A stretch of 64,000 nucleotides of DNA from Clostridiales bacterium FE2011 (GTDB lineage Bacteria; Bacillota; Clostridia; Christensenellales; Aristaeellaceae): contig CP069418.1 in the NCBI GenBank assembly GCA_017569305.1, forward strand, positions 620,001 through 684,000. The letters are read 5' to 3'. The stretch's first letter is position 1. Every line of letters starts with the position of its first letter. Below are positions 51,297 through 61,181 of this stretch, one piece after another. The notes beneath the pieces were generated by a model, which was not told the DNA's origin, did no database searches, and was given only the letters and a program-made list of their open reading frames with translations. Made by a program: the position numbers and the translations under genes.

Positions 51297-51871
51297 CAGA
51301 AGCCCACCCCCGTCGCCAGTCCGATTTCTTTCAGGGTGATCCTCCCGTCTTGCCCCACCGCCAGAATTTTCCCGGCGTTCTCTGGTCCCTGATCCACCGT
51401 GACATAGTCACTCAGTGCCTCTTCCATCGCGTGCCGCGTCACCAGGGCGGAAGGATCTATCGTCACCGTCAGCTCTCCCGTGCTGTCTATGTCCCATACC
51501 GCCACCAGGTTAAACGCGTAATCCGGAAAAGCCGCCCGGGAGGGAATGCTCAGCCCGTCTCTATCCTGATACAGCGCCACCATCACGCTCTGCCCGTTGA
51601 TCGTGGCAAAAACGCCAACCTCCTTTATCAGGTACTCCATATCCTGCGGTGGGATAAAGATAGACAGCTCCATTCCGCCGTTCACAATCCGTTTCCGTTC
51701 TATGCTGCCTCTGCCAACCTCTTCCACCAGCGAAATCCGCTGCCGGGCATTGGCCGGGTTCGTGTATCCCGTCCCGATCTTCACCTCGTTGATATTCAGC
51801 TGGCTGCCGCTGGCAATCACCCTTTCCAGCGCGGCGTTCCCGACGTTTGTAATCACTCCTGTCCAGCCCAT
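51296..51871 (-). CDS. Phage tail-collar fibre N-terminal protein
   Basis: A 191-residue protein beginning WTGVITNVGNAALERVIASG, with INEVKIGTGYT following, the N-terminal pattern of tail-collar fibre proteins (DUF3751). This part attaches side fibres to the baseplate; the distal shaft is missing, so another protein must extend it. Confidence 0.8.
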   Translation of the reverse strand: MGWTGVITNVGNAALERVIASGSQLNINEVKIGTGYTNPANARQRISLVEEVGRGSIERKRIVNGGMELSIFIPPQDMEYLIKEVGVFATINGQSVMVALYQDRDGLSIPSRAAFPDYAFNLVAVWDIDSTGELTVTIDPSALVTRHAMEEALSDYVTVDQGPENAGKILAVGQDGRITLKEIGLATGVGF

Positions 51872-51885
51872 GTTCTCCCTCCTTC

Positions 51886-52524
51886 TTATTGCAGTTTCCG
51901 TATATCCCTGCGCTGCAGGGTACTGATCGTCATGTCCTCAATGTCCCTGATCGTTGACGTGTAGGCGTCCGGGATCATCGTAACTTTGTCCACCGTGCCC
52001 ATGCTCGCGATCCCCGTTGCGCCGTGCATCGTGTTCCGGGTCTCTCCGCCATAGAAAATAACGTTCCGCAGCAGGCTCCGTACATTCTTTGCCTTCTCAA
52101 CCGATGCTCGGATCCACGCCTCGCTTGCGGCTGTTCTCAGTCCGGATACAATCACGTCGAAGTAGCCCGGCTCCAGCTCCGCGTCAAACCACTCCGCCAC
52201 CGCGGCTCTGTAAAAATACGCGCCGAGGTATTGCTTGATTCCCTCCGCCGTCCCGTGGCATTTGTAGTAGTCATAGGCGTTTTTAATCCATCCGCGCTTG
52301 GCGTCAATATCCGCCTTATAGTCATACAGGCAGTTATACTCCCACGCCATCTCGTCCAACCGCCACTCCGGCATTTTGTCTATGTCCAGCAGGGCGTCCA
52401 GCCCTTCCTGGCATCTGGCGAGGAAGTAGTTCAGGCACGCTTCCAATGCCTTCGCCATCGCGTATCCGTTCCTGTCTGCCAGGACAAACCCGGGCAGTAT
52501 TTCTTCTATGCTGTATGTGATCAT
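51886..52524 (-). CDS. Phage tail protein I (P2 gpI-like)
   Basis: A 212-residue protein with the gpI layout: a helical start, then YDYYKCHGTAEGIKQYLGAY near residue 90 and a beta-rich end (GYFDVIVSG). In P2-like phages gpI is part of the baseplate wedge beside gpJ. It overlaps the baseplate J gene by 4 bases. Confidence 0.85.
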   Translation of the reverse strand: MITYSIEEILPGFVLADRNGYAMAKALEACLNYFLARCQEGLDALLDIDKMPEWRLDEMAWEYNCLYDYKADIDAKRGWIKNAYDYYKCHGTAEGIKQYLGAYFYRAAVAEWFDAELEPGYFDVIVSGLRTAASEAWIRASVEKAKNVRSLLRNVIFYGGETRNTMHGATGIASMGTVDKVTMIPDAYTSTIRDIEDMTISTLQRRDIRKLQ

Positions 52525-53621
52525 TCGTTTATCACCGCCAGCGTAATAGTCCCGGAGCAGTATTCGTTCGCGCTGATCTCCGTATACTCGGCTTTCCCGC
52601 CGTCAAACTCACAGCCGGAGCCAAGTTCAACCCGGCTGCACCCGGCGTTATACAGCATTGCTTTCAGCTTATCCGGATTAAATGCCCTGCCGATGGCCTG
52701 ATCCTGCCATTTCTGGTATTCATCAATGGCCCGCGCCAGAGCCGTACTGATGTTCTGCCCGTTATACACCGCATAGTTGACATTGAGCACATAAGGTCTC
52801 GGCGTCGCAAGCGACACCGTCACCTGGTCGTTCAGCGGCCTCACGTTGTCCGCGTTCAACGCATCCTCAACGGCCTGGATCAGCGCAGCTGTTCCCTGCT
52901 CTCCGGCTGGCAGGATGTAAATGTTCACCTTGCCAATGCCGCCGTTTACGGCAACCGCGTCCAGGATCTCGGAGCTGACCTCTTTCGCCGCTTGTTCATA
53001 CTGATCTGCCGGGCCGGTTGTCACCGCCGTCAGTCCGTGCTGCCGGATCCGTTCCCTGTATGTCTCGTCGTTTTCTTCGTTCTGGCCGCCCACTGCGTCC
53101 GTCAATACAACAATGCTGTTGATCGCATCATCCGGAGACAGCAGATCCATGCTCATTCCGGCAAGCAGTCCATTTCCCGCCGCGCCAGACGTGCTGGCCG
53201 TGATGGTCGCCGTATGGGTCTCCTGCAGACCGGTCAGGGTGATCTCTTCATTCAGCGTCCACATAATGCTCCCATCCTGCGTCATCGCTGTTCCGGTGGG
53301 AATAACAGACGGCTCACCCGTGGCATTTGTCGTAATGGATACCGTTGCCGTCGCCGGCATCGCCTGGATCCGGTAGCAGCCTCGTTTTTCTCCATAGATA
53401 TCAAGATAGTCACGTACCGCATAGCGAAGGGTATTCATCCGCAGCGCGTTATCGATCCCCGCGAAAGCCTGGATGATAATCTGTTGCATTCCCCGCAGAA
53501 GCATTTCTTTTTCATCGCCGGGATAGAGAATATCGCCGCCCGCGCCGATATAAGCCATCACCATTTCCTCCCAGACCGCACCTTCGTCATAGGTCAGATA
53601 GTGCAGTTCGGTGTTATCCAT
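52521..53621 (-). CDS. Baseplate J-like (gp47) protein
   Basis: A 366-residue baseplate wedge protein. It has an N-terminal AVWEEMVMAYIGAGGDILYP, a beta-rich middle with GTAMTQDG, and the J signature VGGQNEENDETYRERIR. It connects wedge to hub in contractile-tail phages. Overlaps with both neighbours fit a tightly packed operon. Confidence 0.92.
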   Translation of the reverse strand: MDNTELHYLTYDEGAVWEEMVMAYIGAGGDILYPGDEKEMLLRGMQQIIIQAFAGIDNALRMNTLRYAVRDYLDIYGEKRGCYRIQAMPATATVSITTNATGEPSVIPTGTAMTQDGSIMWTLNEEITLTGLQETHTATITASTSGAAGNGLLAGMSMDLLSPDDAINSIVVLTDAVGGQNEENDETYRERIRQHGLTAVTTGPADQYEQAAKEVSSEILDAVAVNGGIGKVNIYILPAGEQGTAALIQAVEDALNADNVRPLNDQVTVSLATPRPYVLNVNYAVYNGQNISTALARAIDEYQKWQDQAIGRAFNPDKLKAMLYNAGCSRVELGSGCEFDGGKAEYTEISANEYCSGTITLAVINE

Positions 53622-53962
53622 GCTTTCTTCGCCTCCCCCTGCTCACCTATTGTGATTTCGATGATACAATGCACAATCGTTTCACCGCTCTCGTCCTGTT
53701 CCAGCCAGCCTTCCACAACCTCCGCGTCCGGCTCCCACAGCATCACCCGGTCAAGTTCCTGTGTTATAAGGGCCTGTGCCTCGGCCAGTGGAATATCAAA
53801 TATGCCGGGATCGAGCCCTCGCTGTCTGTCATAGGGGATCTCGTTTCTCCGGCACATCAGGAGGTTCTTGGCATTGCGGATCGTGCGCTCAATCATGTCG
53901 CTTTTCATTGTGCTTTCAAAGTCCAGCGGTAGATTTCGACTGTCTATTTCATACTGTGCCAC
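53594..53962 (-). CDS. Baseplate wedge protein, gp25/GpW-like
   Basis: A 122-residue protein with an N-terminal extension and the gp25/lysozyme-like wedge core (RNAKNLLMCRRNEIPYDRQR, EAQALITQELDRVMLWEP). It seeds sheath polymerisation in contractile machines. It overlaps the J-like gene by 28 bases. Confidence 0.8.
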   Translation of the reverse strand: MAQYEIDSRNLPLDFESTMKSDMIERTIRNAKNLLMCRRNEIPYDRQRGLDPGIFDIPLAEAQALITQELDRVMLWEPDAEVVEGWLEQDESGETIVHCIIEITIGEQGEAKKAWITPNCTI

Positions 53963-53975
53963 TGCCGCGCCTCCC

Positions 53976-54722
53976 TTACTTTTTTAGCTTGACAATGTTA
54001 AGCAATTTGTTTTTAACCTGGTTAATTCTGTTGGTAATCCCGGTGAGCAGGCTGTTCTTTTTTGCCGTCTGCTGCTGCTTGGCTGCGGTAGTCACTCTTC
54101 CTTGTGTCTGGTTGGATGCTTGGGACTTTGTTTCACTGGCCCAGTGTGCCGTTTTGGGCACCTTCGCCCAGGCGTTTTTTCGTGCCGCGTCCTTGGATGC
54201 GTTGCTGTATCCCGTCACGGATGAAACCGCTCCGCTGCTCCCGCTGTAATAAACCGTCACGGAATACTTATATCCTCCGCTGCTCTTGTTCCCTCCGCCT
54301 CCGCTGCTGTCCAGGCCCGAAAGCTTGCTGGCCATTTTCAGCGTCATACTCACTTCGCAGCTGATCCATGTTCCCTTGGGGGTCATAATGATCTTCTGCG
54401 CCTTGGCGTTTGTCAGCATCATTACGCATGTCACAAGCTTTTTGTTGTTCGAATAGATATAGCCGGTCTGGCCGTTAGCACCGTAATTGACAAGCTTCAT
54501 AGCCTCCTGCTTCACATCGCTGATTCCCAGCCGCTTGTCAAAAAAAGCTGTCAGGCTGATTTCGAACCCCTTGCTGTTCTTCTTGGATACGTACTTGCTC
54601 CGTTCGTTTTCCTGATCCTGTGTTTCCACACTTCCGCTCACCGTCAGGTTGGAAAAGCCGCGTACTTCCTTGGCATTCGCGTAGAACTTCACATCATGCC
54701 ACTGTATGATCGGATCGCTCAT
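53976..54722 (-). CDS. Phage tail protein, position of gpU/hub adaptor
   Basis: A 248-residue protein. Residues 1-130 form a beta-rich domain (IIQWHDVKFYANAKEVRGFS, then FEISLTAFFDKRLG), of the kind found in tail-tube-related or gpU-like proteins. A Gly/Ser linker and a basic helical tail with AARKNAWAKV follow. ATG 54722 has GGAG ahead. The exact role is uncertain. Confidence 0.6.
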   Translation of the reverse strand: MSDPIIQWHDVKFYANAKEVRGFSNLTVSGSVETQDQENERSKYVSKKNSKGFEISLTAFFDKRLGISDVKQEAMKLVNYGANGQTGYIYSNNKKLVTCVMMLTNAKAQKIIMTPKGTWISCEVSMTLKMASKLSGLDSSGGGGNKSSGGYKYSVTVYYSGSSGAVSSVTGYSNASKDAARKNAWAKVPKTAHWASETKSQASNQTQGRVTTAAKQQQTAKKNSLLTGITNRINQVKNKLLNIVKLKK

Positions 54723-54726
54723 CTTC

Positions 54727-54963
54727 TCACTCCTTCCATGGAGCTGTTTCCGGTGCGGCCTGTGCGCCTTCCGCCGGAATATCAATCACGGGAAGCAGCC
54801 ATTCTTCCCCTCCGGCCATTCTGGCTTTCAGCGCCAGCTCCGGATTTGCGCAAAGCAGTTCCGCCGCGTACTTTTCATCCCCGAAAAGATCCAGGGCAAT
54901 ACTGTCCGCCGTTTCTCCCGCACTGGCCGTGTAGCTGTATCCGCTCATTTCCATCAGGGCCAC
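54727..54963 (-). CDS. LysM-like tail protein X
   Basis: A 78-residue protein with a LysM-type fold (YSYTASAGETADSIALDLFG, ...LLCANPEL...), as in P2 gpX. It binds the tail interior or peptidoglycan. The Pro/Ala-rich tail is longer than usual. Confidence 0.8.
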   Translation of the reverse strand: MALMEMSGYSYTASAGETADSIALDLFGDEKYAAELLCANPELALKARMAGGEEWLLPVIDIPAEGAQAAPETAPWKE

Positions 54964-54972
54964 CTCCCTTCA

Positions 54973-57900
54973 TCAGGTGTAAACTTCCACCGCGTCACGC
55001 ATTTTCTTGTTCTCAAACCATTCCTCCAGCCTGCGCTTGTCATCCTGCAGCACCTTTTCAACTCCGTTGGCGTCTGCCGCGTTGATCGTTGGGCTGTAAA
55101 CAATGGTTGTGGGCTGGGTCTGCGGGTTTGCGTTCAGTCCGCCAAACCGTGAAAGCAGTTCCGGCCAGGTAAACCCGCTGGCCGCCCGCGCCGCGTTCAG
55201 CAGTTCAGCCGTCCTTTCCGTGTGCGCTTCGGGGATCGCCCACTCAGCCTGTCCCGGCACCTCGCCGAAGATCGAAGCCTCCGTGGCGCGTCCGCCCTCT
55301 GCGAACATCTTCTTTCCGGTAATGTTCACCGTGATCGTGCGTCCGTTCTGGCCTTCAATCAGGGCTCGCAGCTGGCTCACATCGCCTGTCACCATTTCCG
55401 TCAGCAGCTTCCCGTCTTCGTCATATATCTTTGTGTGCAGATCTGTCGCATCACCGTCCAGGTATTCAACCAGCCTTCTTCCGTCCTCCGCGTCAATCGT
55501 TGCGGTTAATTCTGTGCCTTCCGCGCCAACTTTTACTTCTATTCCCTGTTCTTCCAGCTGGGTCAGCCTGTCTTTTGCACCGTCCGTTCTGTTCACAGGT
55601 TCAATCGGCACCGGCACAGGATCAACCTGCACGTTTTGGGGTATTTCCGGTGTGATCGGCAGCCGGTACTTTTCCGGGTTTTTGCTTGCTTCTCCGTAGA
55701 GCAAATCCCATATTGCGAAGTAGTTCAGCGCTGTATCTCTCGCAAACCACTCCTTGCCCTTGGCTACGGCTTCCAGGTCATATGTGGAAGATAGGGATTC
55801 GTAGATCGTGTCCCACATAATCTTGGACACGTTATCCATCCTGTCTTTCGCTATGCTCATGTCGTAACCTACCATCGGCACTTTTCCGGACGCATTATCT
55901 GCCGCGTTCTTTTTAGCTTCTTCTCCAATGACCGTCAGCAGACCGTAAACGGATTCCTTGCTCCGTCCAAGAAGGTCAATCGTTGCTTTCGCATCCGCTA
56001 CGCTCATGTCACCCATGCCGAACAGCGCTTCAAAGGCGTTTTTGTTTTCAGCAGGCATCCATCCCGGATCCGATCCCCTTTGGTTTGTGTTGACAAAATC
56101 CGCCTGCAGCCCCAGTACATCGAACCATCCTATATCCGGCAGCTTGTATGGAATGCCAAAGTTGTTGATCAGCTGTTCCATTGTGTAGAACTGTCTCAAC
56201 CTGGCAGCGGATGCTTTGTCACCATTTTGCTCGTAATAGGCAATCTTATTGGCAACTTCATCAATGCCGCCCATAGACAGCATCATCAAACCCAGCATTT
56301 GACCAAGCTGAGCCCTGTCGCTGCCGGTTCCCCATCCTCCGGCATATTCACTGTCGCCCATGCTGTTCCGCAGCATTACATTGATTGCTTCCGCGTCCAG
56401 CTGCCCTTCCTGGTACATCCGGGCATACTGTGCCAGCAGATCATAGTTTTCCCGCTGCCCGCTGTTGGCAATCTGACTGTCCCAAAGGGTGAACAGGAAA
56501 TCATCCCAGGCCATGGATGTTTTCTTCTGTTCCTCTTCGTACCTCGCCTTTACACCGCGCAGCGTTTCCTCATCCGCCCCGCGATACTCAAGCCGGTAAT
56601 ACTCGTTTTCAAACCGCTTCTTCTGTTCAGCCAGAATTTCGTCCCGCTCTTTTTCTGCCTCCCCGGCAATGTCCTTGATATCTTCCAAGCTGGCTGTCTG
56701 CGCCTGTTCCAGCCAGCGGTTCTGTTTGATATAGTTTTCCTCCGCCGCCGCTTCTTCCGCGGCGCGGGCCACCATATCGTTGTATTCACGCATCACTTTG
56801 AGGATTTTGTTATATTCTTCCTCGCTGATTGCACTGTCATCCGCAAACGCATCCATGATGGACTGCCGCATTCTCTTGCCGATATCCTCAAGCTGCGCCT
56901 GGTTTTCCAGGTACTCTTTGTTTGTCAGCTCGATGATTCTGTCATACATCGGGTTATCGATGCTTTCCGCATCCCCGCCGCCAAACAATGCTGTCCAGTA
57001 TTCGCCGCTCCCGCTGGCCGCGCTGTATATCGCCTGTTCGACATATTCATACATCTGGCTGCCCAAGTTCAGCAATCCGGCCAAATCGTCCTCTGTCAGC
57101 TTGGTATTCGTAATCATCAGCGAAAACAAATTACTGCTGAAGGTGCCGCTTGCTTCCTGATAGTTCGTTTTGGCCGCTTCCAGCGCCCTGGCAAATTCGT
57201 CCGTGTATGTGTAGGCATTGCGGAAATCTTCGCCTAGCGCGTGAACATAGTTCTTGATCTCCGTGTTGTCCAATTCCATATTGCCGAAGTTCTGGGAAAA
57301 ATCATAATCTTCCAGCTGCTTGATCGCCGCCGCAGCCGCAGCCAGGGCAACAAGGCCGAGGCCGATGCCGCCAGCGGGTCCAAGGATATGCCCGATCAGC
57401 CGGAATGCACCGCCGGCCATCATTAATCCGGGGCCAGCTGCCGCTATCACTTCCAGACCGGACACCAGCGCAGAAAACTTGCCTTCATCCATCTCGGCAA
57501 TGTCATCAACAATCCCGCCTACGCCTTCCATCACATCGGATAATTGGTCGTTCAATTCTTCACCGACAACCTGCTTCAGGCGTTCAATCTTGCTCTCGAA
57601 GATCTCTGTCCGCCCGTACAGGGTATCCATCATGGTTTCTGCGGCATACTCGCCGTATCCCTCCGCATTTCCGGCAAGCAGCTTGTCCCGCAGTTCAACT
57701 GCGTTCTGAAGGGCGGTCACAACGTCCAGTGCGCCGGTTATACCGCGGTTTCCGAAAATAGTACCGAGAACACCAAGCGTTGTCTGGTTCTTTGTGATGT
57801 TCTCATACCCTCCGGCAATTTCTGCAAGCACCTGTCCCAGGCTCGCGTAGATATCGATGATCGGCTTGGCCTGTCCGTTGTCCTGAAAGGCACTGAATCC

Positions 57901-58701
57901 ATAGGATTCAAGCAGATCCAGCGCCTCCATCTTGCTCGCGTCTTCGCGGATTTCCCGTATTTCCTCTTCCGTCGCCCCCAACTGCTCCATCACCTTGCTG
58001 GATACGCCGCTGGGCGCAAGGATACGCATCATGCTTGTCCGCAGGAGCGTAGCTGCCGTACTGCCCGTTTCACCCATGTCATGCATCAGGCCGATCAGGG
58101 AAAACAGTTCTTCCTTGGAGTCTGTAAAGCGCATGGTCGCGCCCATCTTTTTCATGGCGTCCCCGAAGTCCTGCACATTGCCGGTGGAGCTGTTTGCCGC
58201 GTAAACCCACATGTCTATGAATTCACCCAGCTCGTCATAAGGCACATCGAATGCCTTCATGGTTTTGGTAATGTACATCAGCGCGTCACTCAGATCCATG
58301 CTGCCCGCCTGGGCAAGCTCCATCGCAACCGGTATTCCGTTCAGTATTTCGTCCAGGTTCCAGCCCGCATGCGCCGCCTGGTTAATTGCGCTGGCTACAT
58401 CATCCGTGTGGAAAATGGTCGTGGCTGCCCATTTTGTCGCTTTGGCGTTCAGTGTGTCCATGGCGTCAGCCAGTTCCTTTGTGTTGCGCCCGTGACTTGT
58501 GGACAGCGCAACCTCCGCCTCATGCATGGACTTTTCATAGTCTTTGTATACTTCAGCGCTTTCCTTGCCGAAATTGATCAGTTCCCGGCTTGTCCCGCCG
58601 ATCAGGGATCCAAGTTCCGTCAGCGTCGCGCCAACTGCCGCAAACCCGTTGCCGACCTTCGCGTTGATGGCAATAATGGTTTCAAGTGTCTGGCTCGCCA
58701 T
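54973..58701 (-). CDS. Phage tail tape measure protein
   Basis: A 1242-residue protein. Residues 60-380 are the TP901-type tape-measure core (EVALSTSHGRNTKELADAMD, HTDDVASAINQAAHAGWN). Hydrophobic stretches at about 420-465 and helical segments follow, and the C-terminal part has a beta repeat region (EVKVGAEGTELTATI). By length it predicts a tail of roughly 180 nm, if the common 1.5 angstrom per residue rule holds. It is the longest gene in the window. Confidence 0.93.
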   Translation of the reverse strand: MASQTLETIIAINAKVGNGFAAVGATLTELGSLIGGTSRELINFGKESAEVYKDYEKSMHEAEVALSTSHGRNTKELADAMDTLNAKATKWAATTIFHTDDVASAINQAAHAGWNLDEILNGIPVAMELAQAGSMDLSDALMYITKTMKAFDVPYDELGEFIDMWVYAANSSTGNVQDFGDAMKKMGATMRFTDSKEELFSLIGLMHDMGETGSTAATLLRTSMMRILAPSGVSSKVMEQLGATEEEIREIREDASKMEALDLLESYGFSAFQDNGQAKPIIDIYASLGQVLAEIAGGYENITKNQTTLGVLGTIFGNRGITGALDVVTALQNAVELRDKLLAGNAEGYGEYAAETMMDTLYGRTEIFESKIERLKQVVGEELNDQLSDVMEGVGGIVDDIAEMDEGKFSALVSGLEVIAAAGPGLMMAGGAFRLIGHILGPAGGIGLGLVALAAAAAAIKQLEDYDFSQNFGNMELDNTEIKNYVHALGEDFRNAYTYTDEFARALEAAKTNYQEASGTFSSNLFSLMITNTKLTEDDLAGLLNLGSQMYEYVEQAIYSAASGSGEYWTALFGGGDAESIDNPMYDRIIELTNKEYLENQAQLEDIGKRMRQSIMDAFADDSAISEEEYNKILKVMREYNDMVARAAEEAAAEENYIKQNRWLEQAQTASLEDIKDIAGEAEKERDEILAEQKKRFENEYYRLEYRGADEETLRGVKARYEEEQKKTSMAWDDFLFTLWDSQIANSGQRENYDLLAQYARMYQEGQLDAEAINVMLRNSMGDSEYAGGWGTGSDRAQLGQMLGLMMLSMGGIDEVANKIAYYEQNGDKASAARLRQFYTMEQLINNFGIPYKLPDIGWFDVLGLQADFVNTNQRGSDPGWMPAENKNAFEALFGMGDMSVADAKATIDLLGRSKESVYGLLTVIGEEAKKNAADNASGKVPMVGYDMSIAKDRMDNVSKIMWDTIYESLSSTYDLEAVAKGKEWFARDTALNYFAIWDLLYGEASKNPEKYRLPITPEIPQNVQVDPVPVPIEPVNRTDGAKDRLTQLEEQGIEVKVGAEGTELTATIDAEDGRRLVEYLDGDATDLHTKIYDEDGKLLTEMVTGDVSQLRALIEGQNGRTITVNITGKKMFAEGGRATEASIFGEVPGQAEWAIPEAHTERTAELLNAARAASGFTWPELLSRFGGLNANPQTQPTTIVYSPTINAADANGVEKVLQDDKRRLEEWFENKKMRDAVEVYT

Positions 58702-58733
58702 ATATTCACATCCTTCTTACGCGGCATGATCCG

Positions 58734-58949
58734 TCATAATCTGCCAAGTATCTTCCCGTTTCCATCGTTAAACATAAAGAAATACACCTTGTCTTCCACC
58801 TGGTATACGGTATCATCCGTTCCCGTTATCACACGGGAAACCAGCCCCGGCCGGTCAAAATTCCTCACCCGGTATCCTCCGGCAGCAACCTCCATGATCT
58901 GCCCTCTTTCAATCGTCGCACCGGTTATGATGTTATCCTGTTTTCCCAT
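58734..58949 (-). CDS. Small phage tail/baseplate protein
   Basis: A 71-residue beta-rich protein (ATIERGQIMEVAAGGYRVRN, VYQVEDKVYFFMF), similar in layout to small OB-fold spike or hub accessory proteins next to gene D. ATG 58949 has AAGGAG seven bases ahead. Confidence 0.6.
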   Translation of the reverse strand: MGKQDNIITGATIERGQIMEVAAGGYRVRNFDRPGLVSRVITGTDDTVYQVEDKVYFFMFNDGNGKILGRL

Positions 58950-58960
58950 CCGCACACTCC

Positions 58961-59878
58961 TTATACAACTGTCAGGATGCAGCGATGCATTGTCGCACGG
59001 CTTGTACCTTCCTTCAGATCGTGTTCCACATCCTCAATCAGCCATTGTCCGTCTGCGTCCGTCCCGCCGGTAATGTCTATCCGACTCATGGCCGTCCATG
59101 CCGGACAGAACGTGCTCCGGATCGTCATACTCTCGCACTTCCGGTTTTTCTCCTTCAGCAGGTTTCTTGCCCACCGTGCAGCCTGGATATTATTCAATGC
59201 CGGATATTCAGTAATCTCCTGTGTTGCGTGTGTCACGCTTACTTCTTCATCCGTTGCCTTCCCTGTTGCGTAAGGCGTAGTGATGATCATTCCCCGGTCT
59301 TTAGCTCCGTTCCGCCGGTAATCTGTTCCGTCCTGATCCGCGCTGATCGTAATAATTCCCACCGGTGTTCTTTCCTGTGCCCAATCAAGGCCGATCAGCG
59401 CATACCGACCGTTGATGCATTTCAGCCTGGCTCCTTCCAGCAGTGCCAGCCGGTGTAGGAAGGCCGCGCAGCATTCGTTCTCCTGCTGGATATAGGGAAT
59501 CCGTTGTCCGCCATCTATCCCGAAAAAGCGAAAATCCATGCCTGTCTGAGCCGCGCATTTCCGCAGTATTTCCTCAATTGTTTTGTTTTCAAAACTATCC
59601 CACCGTTTTTTCCTCGCCTTGCACGGCAGTGCTGTTGCCAGCACACGGTATTTTCCGTTTCCCGGTGCAATAGTGTTCAGGTACAGGATCCCGCTGTCCC
59701 ATCCGTCCCTCTTTACGCGGATCTCGTCATCCTCCGCCGGTCCCCACCGGTACCAGCTTTCCGCGTTTTCAAATTCAATATCAAGCCCGTCGCAGCGTCC
59801 CCCGCAGGTGTCCCGCGCCACGGCTTTTCTGATCATCACATACTCTGTAATGTCTTTGTCCTGCCAGATGATGTTCAC
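58961..59878 (-). CDS. Phage hub protein, late control D-like
   Basis: A 305-residue protein of the gpD/XkdQ type. It begins with the typical NIIWQDKDITEYVMIRKAV and has IEFENAESWYRWGPAEDDEI, then KTIEEILRKCAAQTGM and a beta-rich end (WLIEDVEHDLKEGTSRATMH). It forms the hub on which the spike sits. Confidence 0.85.
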   Translation of the reverse strand: MNIIWQDKDITEYVMIRKAVARDTCGGRCDGLDIEFENAESWYRWGPAEDDEIRVKRDGWDSGILYLNTIAPGNGKYRVLATALPCKARKKRWDSFENKTIEEILRKCAAQTGMDFRFFGIDGGQRIPYIQQENECCAAFLHRLALLEGARLKCINGRYALIGLDWAQERTPVGIITISADQDGTDYRRNGAKDRGMIITTPYATGKATDEEVSVTHATQEITEYPALNNIQAARWARNLLKEKNRKCESMTIRSTFCPAWTAMSRIDITGGTDADGQWLIEDVEHDLKEGTSRATMHRCILTVV

Positions 59879-59929
59879 GCTGCTTCACCTCTTGAAAAAA
59901 GGCGGTGAGTATTCCCCACCGCCTGTCTG

Positions 59930-60588
59930 TCATTCTCCGCCGTTCCGCCGTTTTTCCATCACATCGCAGATCACCTGCAGCATCCTGTAAAACTGCCGTA
60001 TGGTCATGTCCATAAAGGATGTAACGGGTGTATGCGTCAGCATGGAGGCCATCACGGCTTTTTCGAGATACGCATTCGCCCCGCCCTCCGCGAGGCGTTG
60101 AAAAAAAGCGTGGCAATTTCCACCGCTTCCACGCTGTCTGTCATACCGATTTCGCCCACAATGTCCTGCATATCCAGCCCCTCTGTCTGCTTGGCCGCGG
60201 CCTTGGCAAACAGGGCAAGAGCCTGCCGCTTTGTAATGTTGAAAGAGTTCACGGCATTCGGATCGCTGTCCATGGCATCCGTGTATTCAAGCCCTTTCAG
60301 CACCGTAAAGTCATATTCCAGCTCTTTATATTCTGTTTCATGCACGGTGATCGGCGTTTCCAGCCTGATCTTTCCTTTCCCTTCGGCAATGGCCGCGTTC
60401 GCCTCTCTGATCATTTCCCGCTGTTTCTCCAGGTTTTCCTGGATGGTCTTTTGCAGATCCTTCCTTGCCTGGTCAATTGCCGCCTTCTCTTCTTCCGTTC
60501 CGGCGGCGGGTACCGGCTGTCCGGTTGTTTCGGGAGCAGTCACGTTCTTTTCTATCGCACCGTTTTTCTTTTCTTCCATGCTGTTCAC
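59930..60588 (-). CDS. Tail assembly chaperone with -1 ribosomal frameshift
   Basis: The zero frame (60588-60052, 178 residues) encodes a charged helical chaperone. In it, ACG CTT TTT TTC contains a canonical T TTT TTC slip site at about 60102-60108 (minus strand). Shifting back by one base continues as QRLAEGGANAYLEKAVMAS and so on to a stop at 59930, a clean helical extension that gives about 219 residues in total. Contractile and siphophage tail chaperones (E/E', G/GT) use just such a shift and lie directly before the tape-measure group. Confidence 0.8.
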
Positions 60589-60647
60589 CTTTCTGTTTAA
60601 TCAAAAGCAGGAAAGGCGCGAACGTTCGCGCCTTCCCTGCAGTTGTC

Positions 60648-61163
60648 TTACTTCAGCAGATTATCCACATCGGATGTGCAGTTCTTTCCGTTGAACTTGA
60701 TCAGTCCGGCCATCGCGTCCGCGATCACCGTCACCTTTCCGTCAACCTCTTCCTCATACCGCAGCACGGAATACTTTTCGGTGCTGCCATAGGGGTTGCC
60801 CGTTTCAATATCGCCCTTCTCGGTCGATACATGCACACCCACCACGCGGTATTTCACGCTCTCGTGCTTGATATCGCCCTTCTGCACGTCATACCGCTGC
60901 CGGGCAGTACGTGCCTCAATGGTGTGCTTGCCGGGCTGAGCCAGCAGCGGGCAATTCACGCCGTTGTTGTGGTAGATTGTGAACTCCATCGCGTTCAGGT
61001 GGGTGGTGTCCGGCATGGAAACATCCATTGCCATACCGGAACTCTTTACCTCCGTTGTGGGGTGCGCAATCGTGGGCAGACCGATTTTGGTCACATCCTC
61101 AATTTCCTTCTTGTTGTCGATCAGCCGGTGCTTTTCGACATTGCAGTATACTCTCTTGGGCAT
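60648..61163 (-). CDS. Phage tail tube protein
   Basis: A 171-residue beta-rich protein of the contractile tail-tube family (FII/XkdM-like): MPKRVYCNVEKHRLIDNKKE at the start and VNCPLLAQPGKHTIEARTA later. It lies directly after the sheath gene, which is the fixed order in such phages. Confidence 0.8.
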   Translation of the reverse strand: MPKRVYCNVEKHRLIDNKKEIEDVTKIGLPTIAHPTTEVKSSGMAMDVSMPDTTHLNAMEFTIYHNNGVNCPLLAQPGKHTIEARTARQRYDVQKGDIKHESVKYRVVGVHVSTEKGDIETGNPYGSTEKYSVLRYEEEVDGKVTVIADAMAGLIKFNGKNCTSDVDNLLK

Positions 61164-61181
61164 GGTTTTATCCTCCTTCCC

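Noticed and set aside
57544..59073. 509-residue plus-strand gene
   Set aside because: Shadow of the tape measure and hub genes; Cys/His-rich composition without domains.
59781..60116. 111-residue minus-strand gene after the chaperone
   Set aside because: This is the other alternative frame of the chaperone region. The -1 frame that continues the chaperone is the better reading, and this one is Arg/Gly-rich and overlaps the hub gene.
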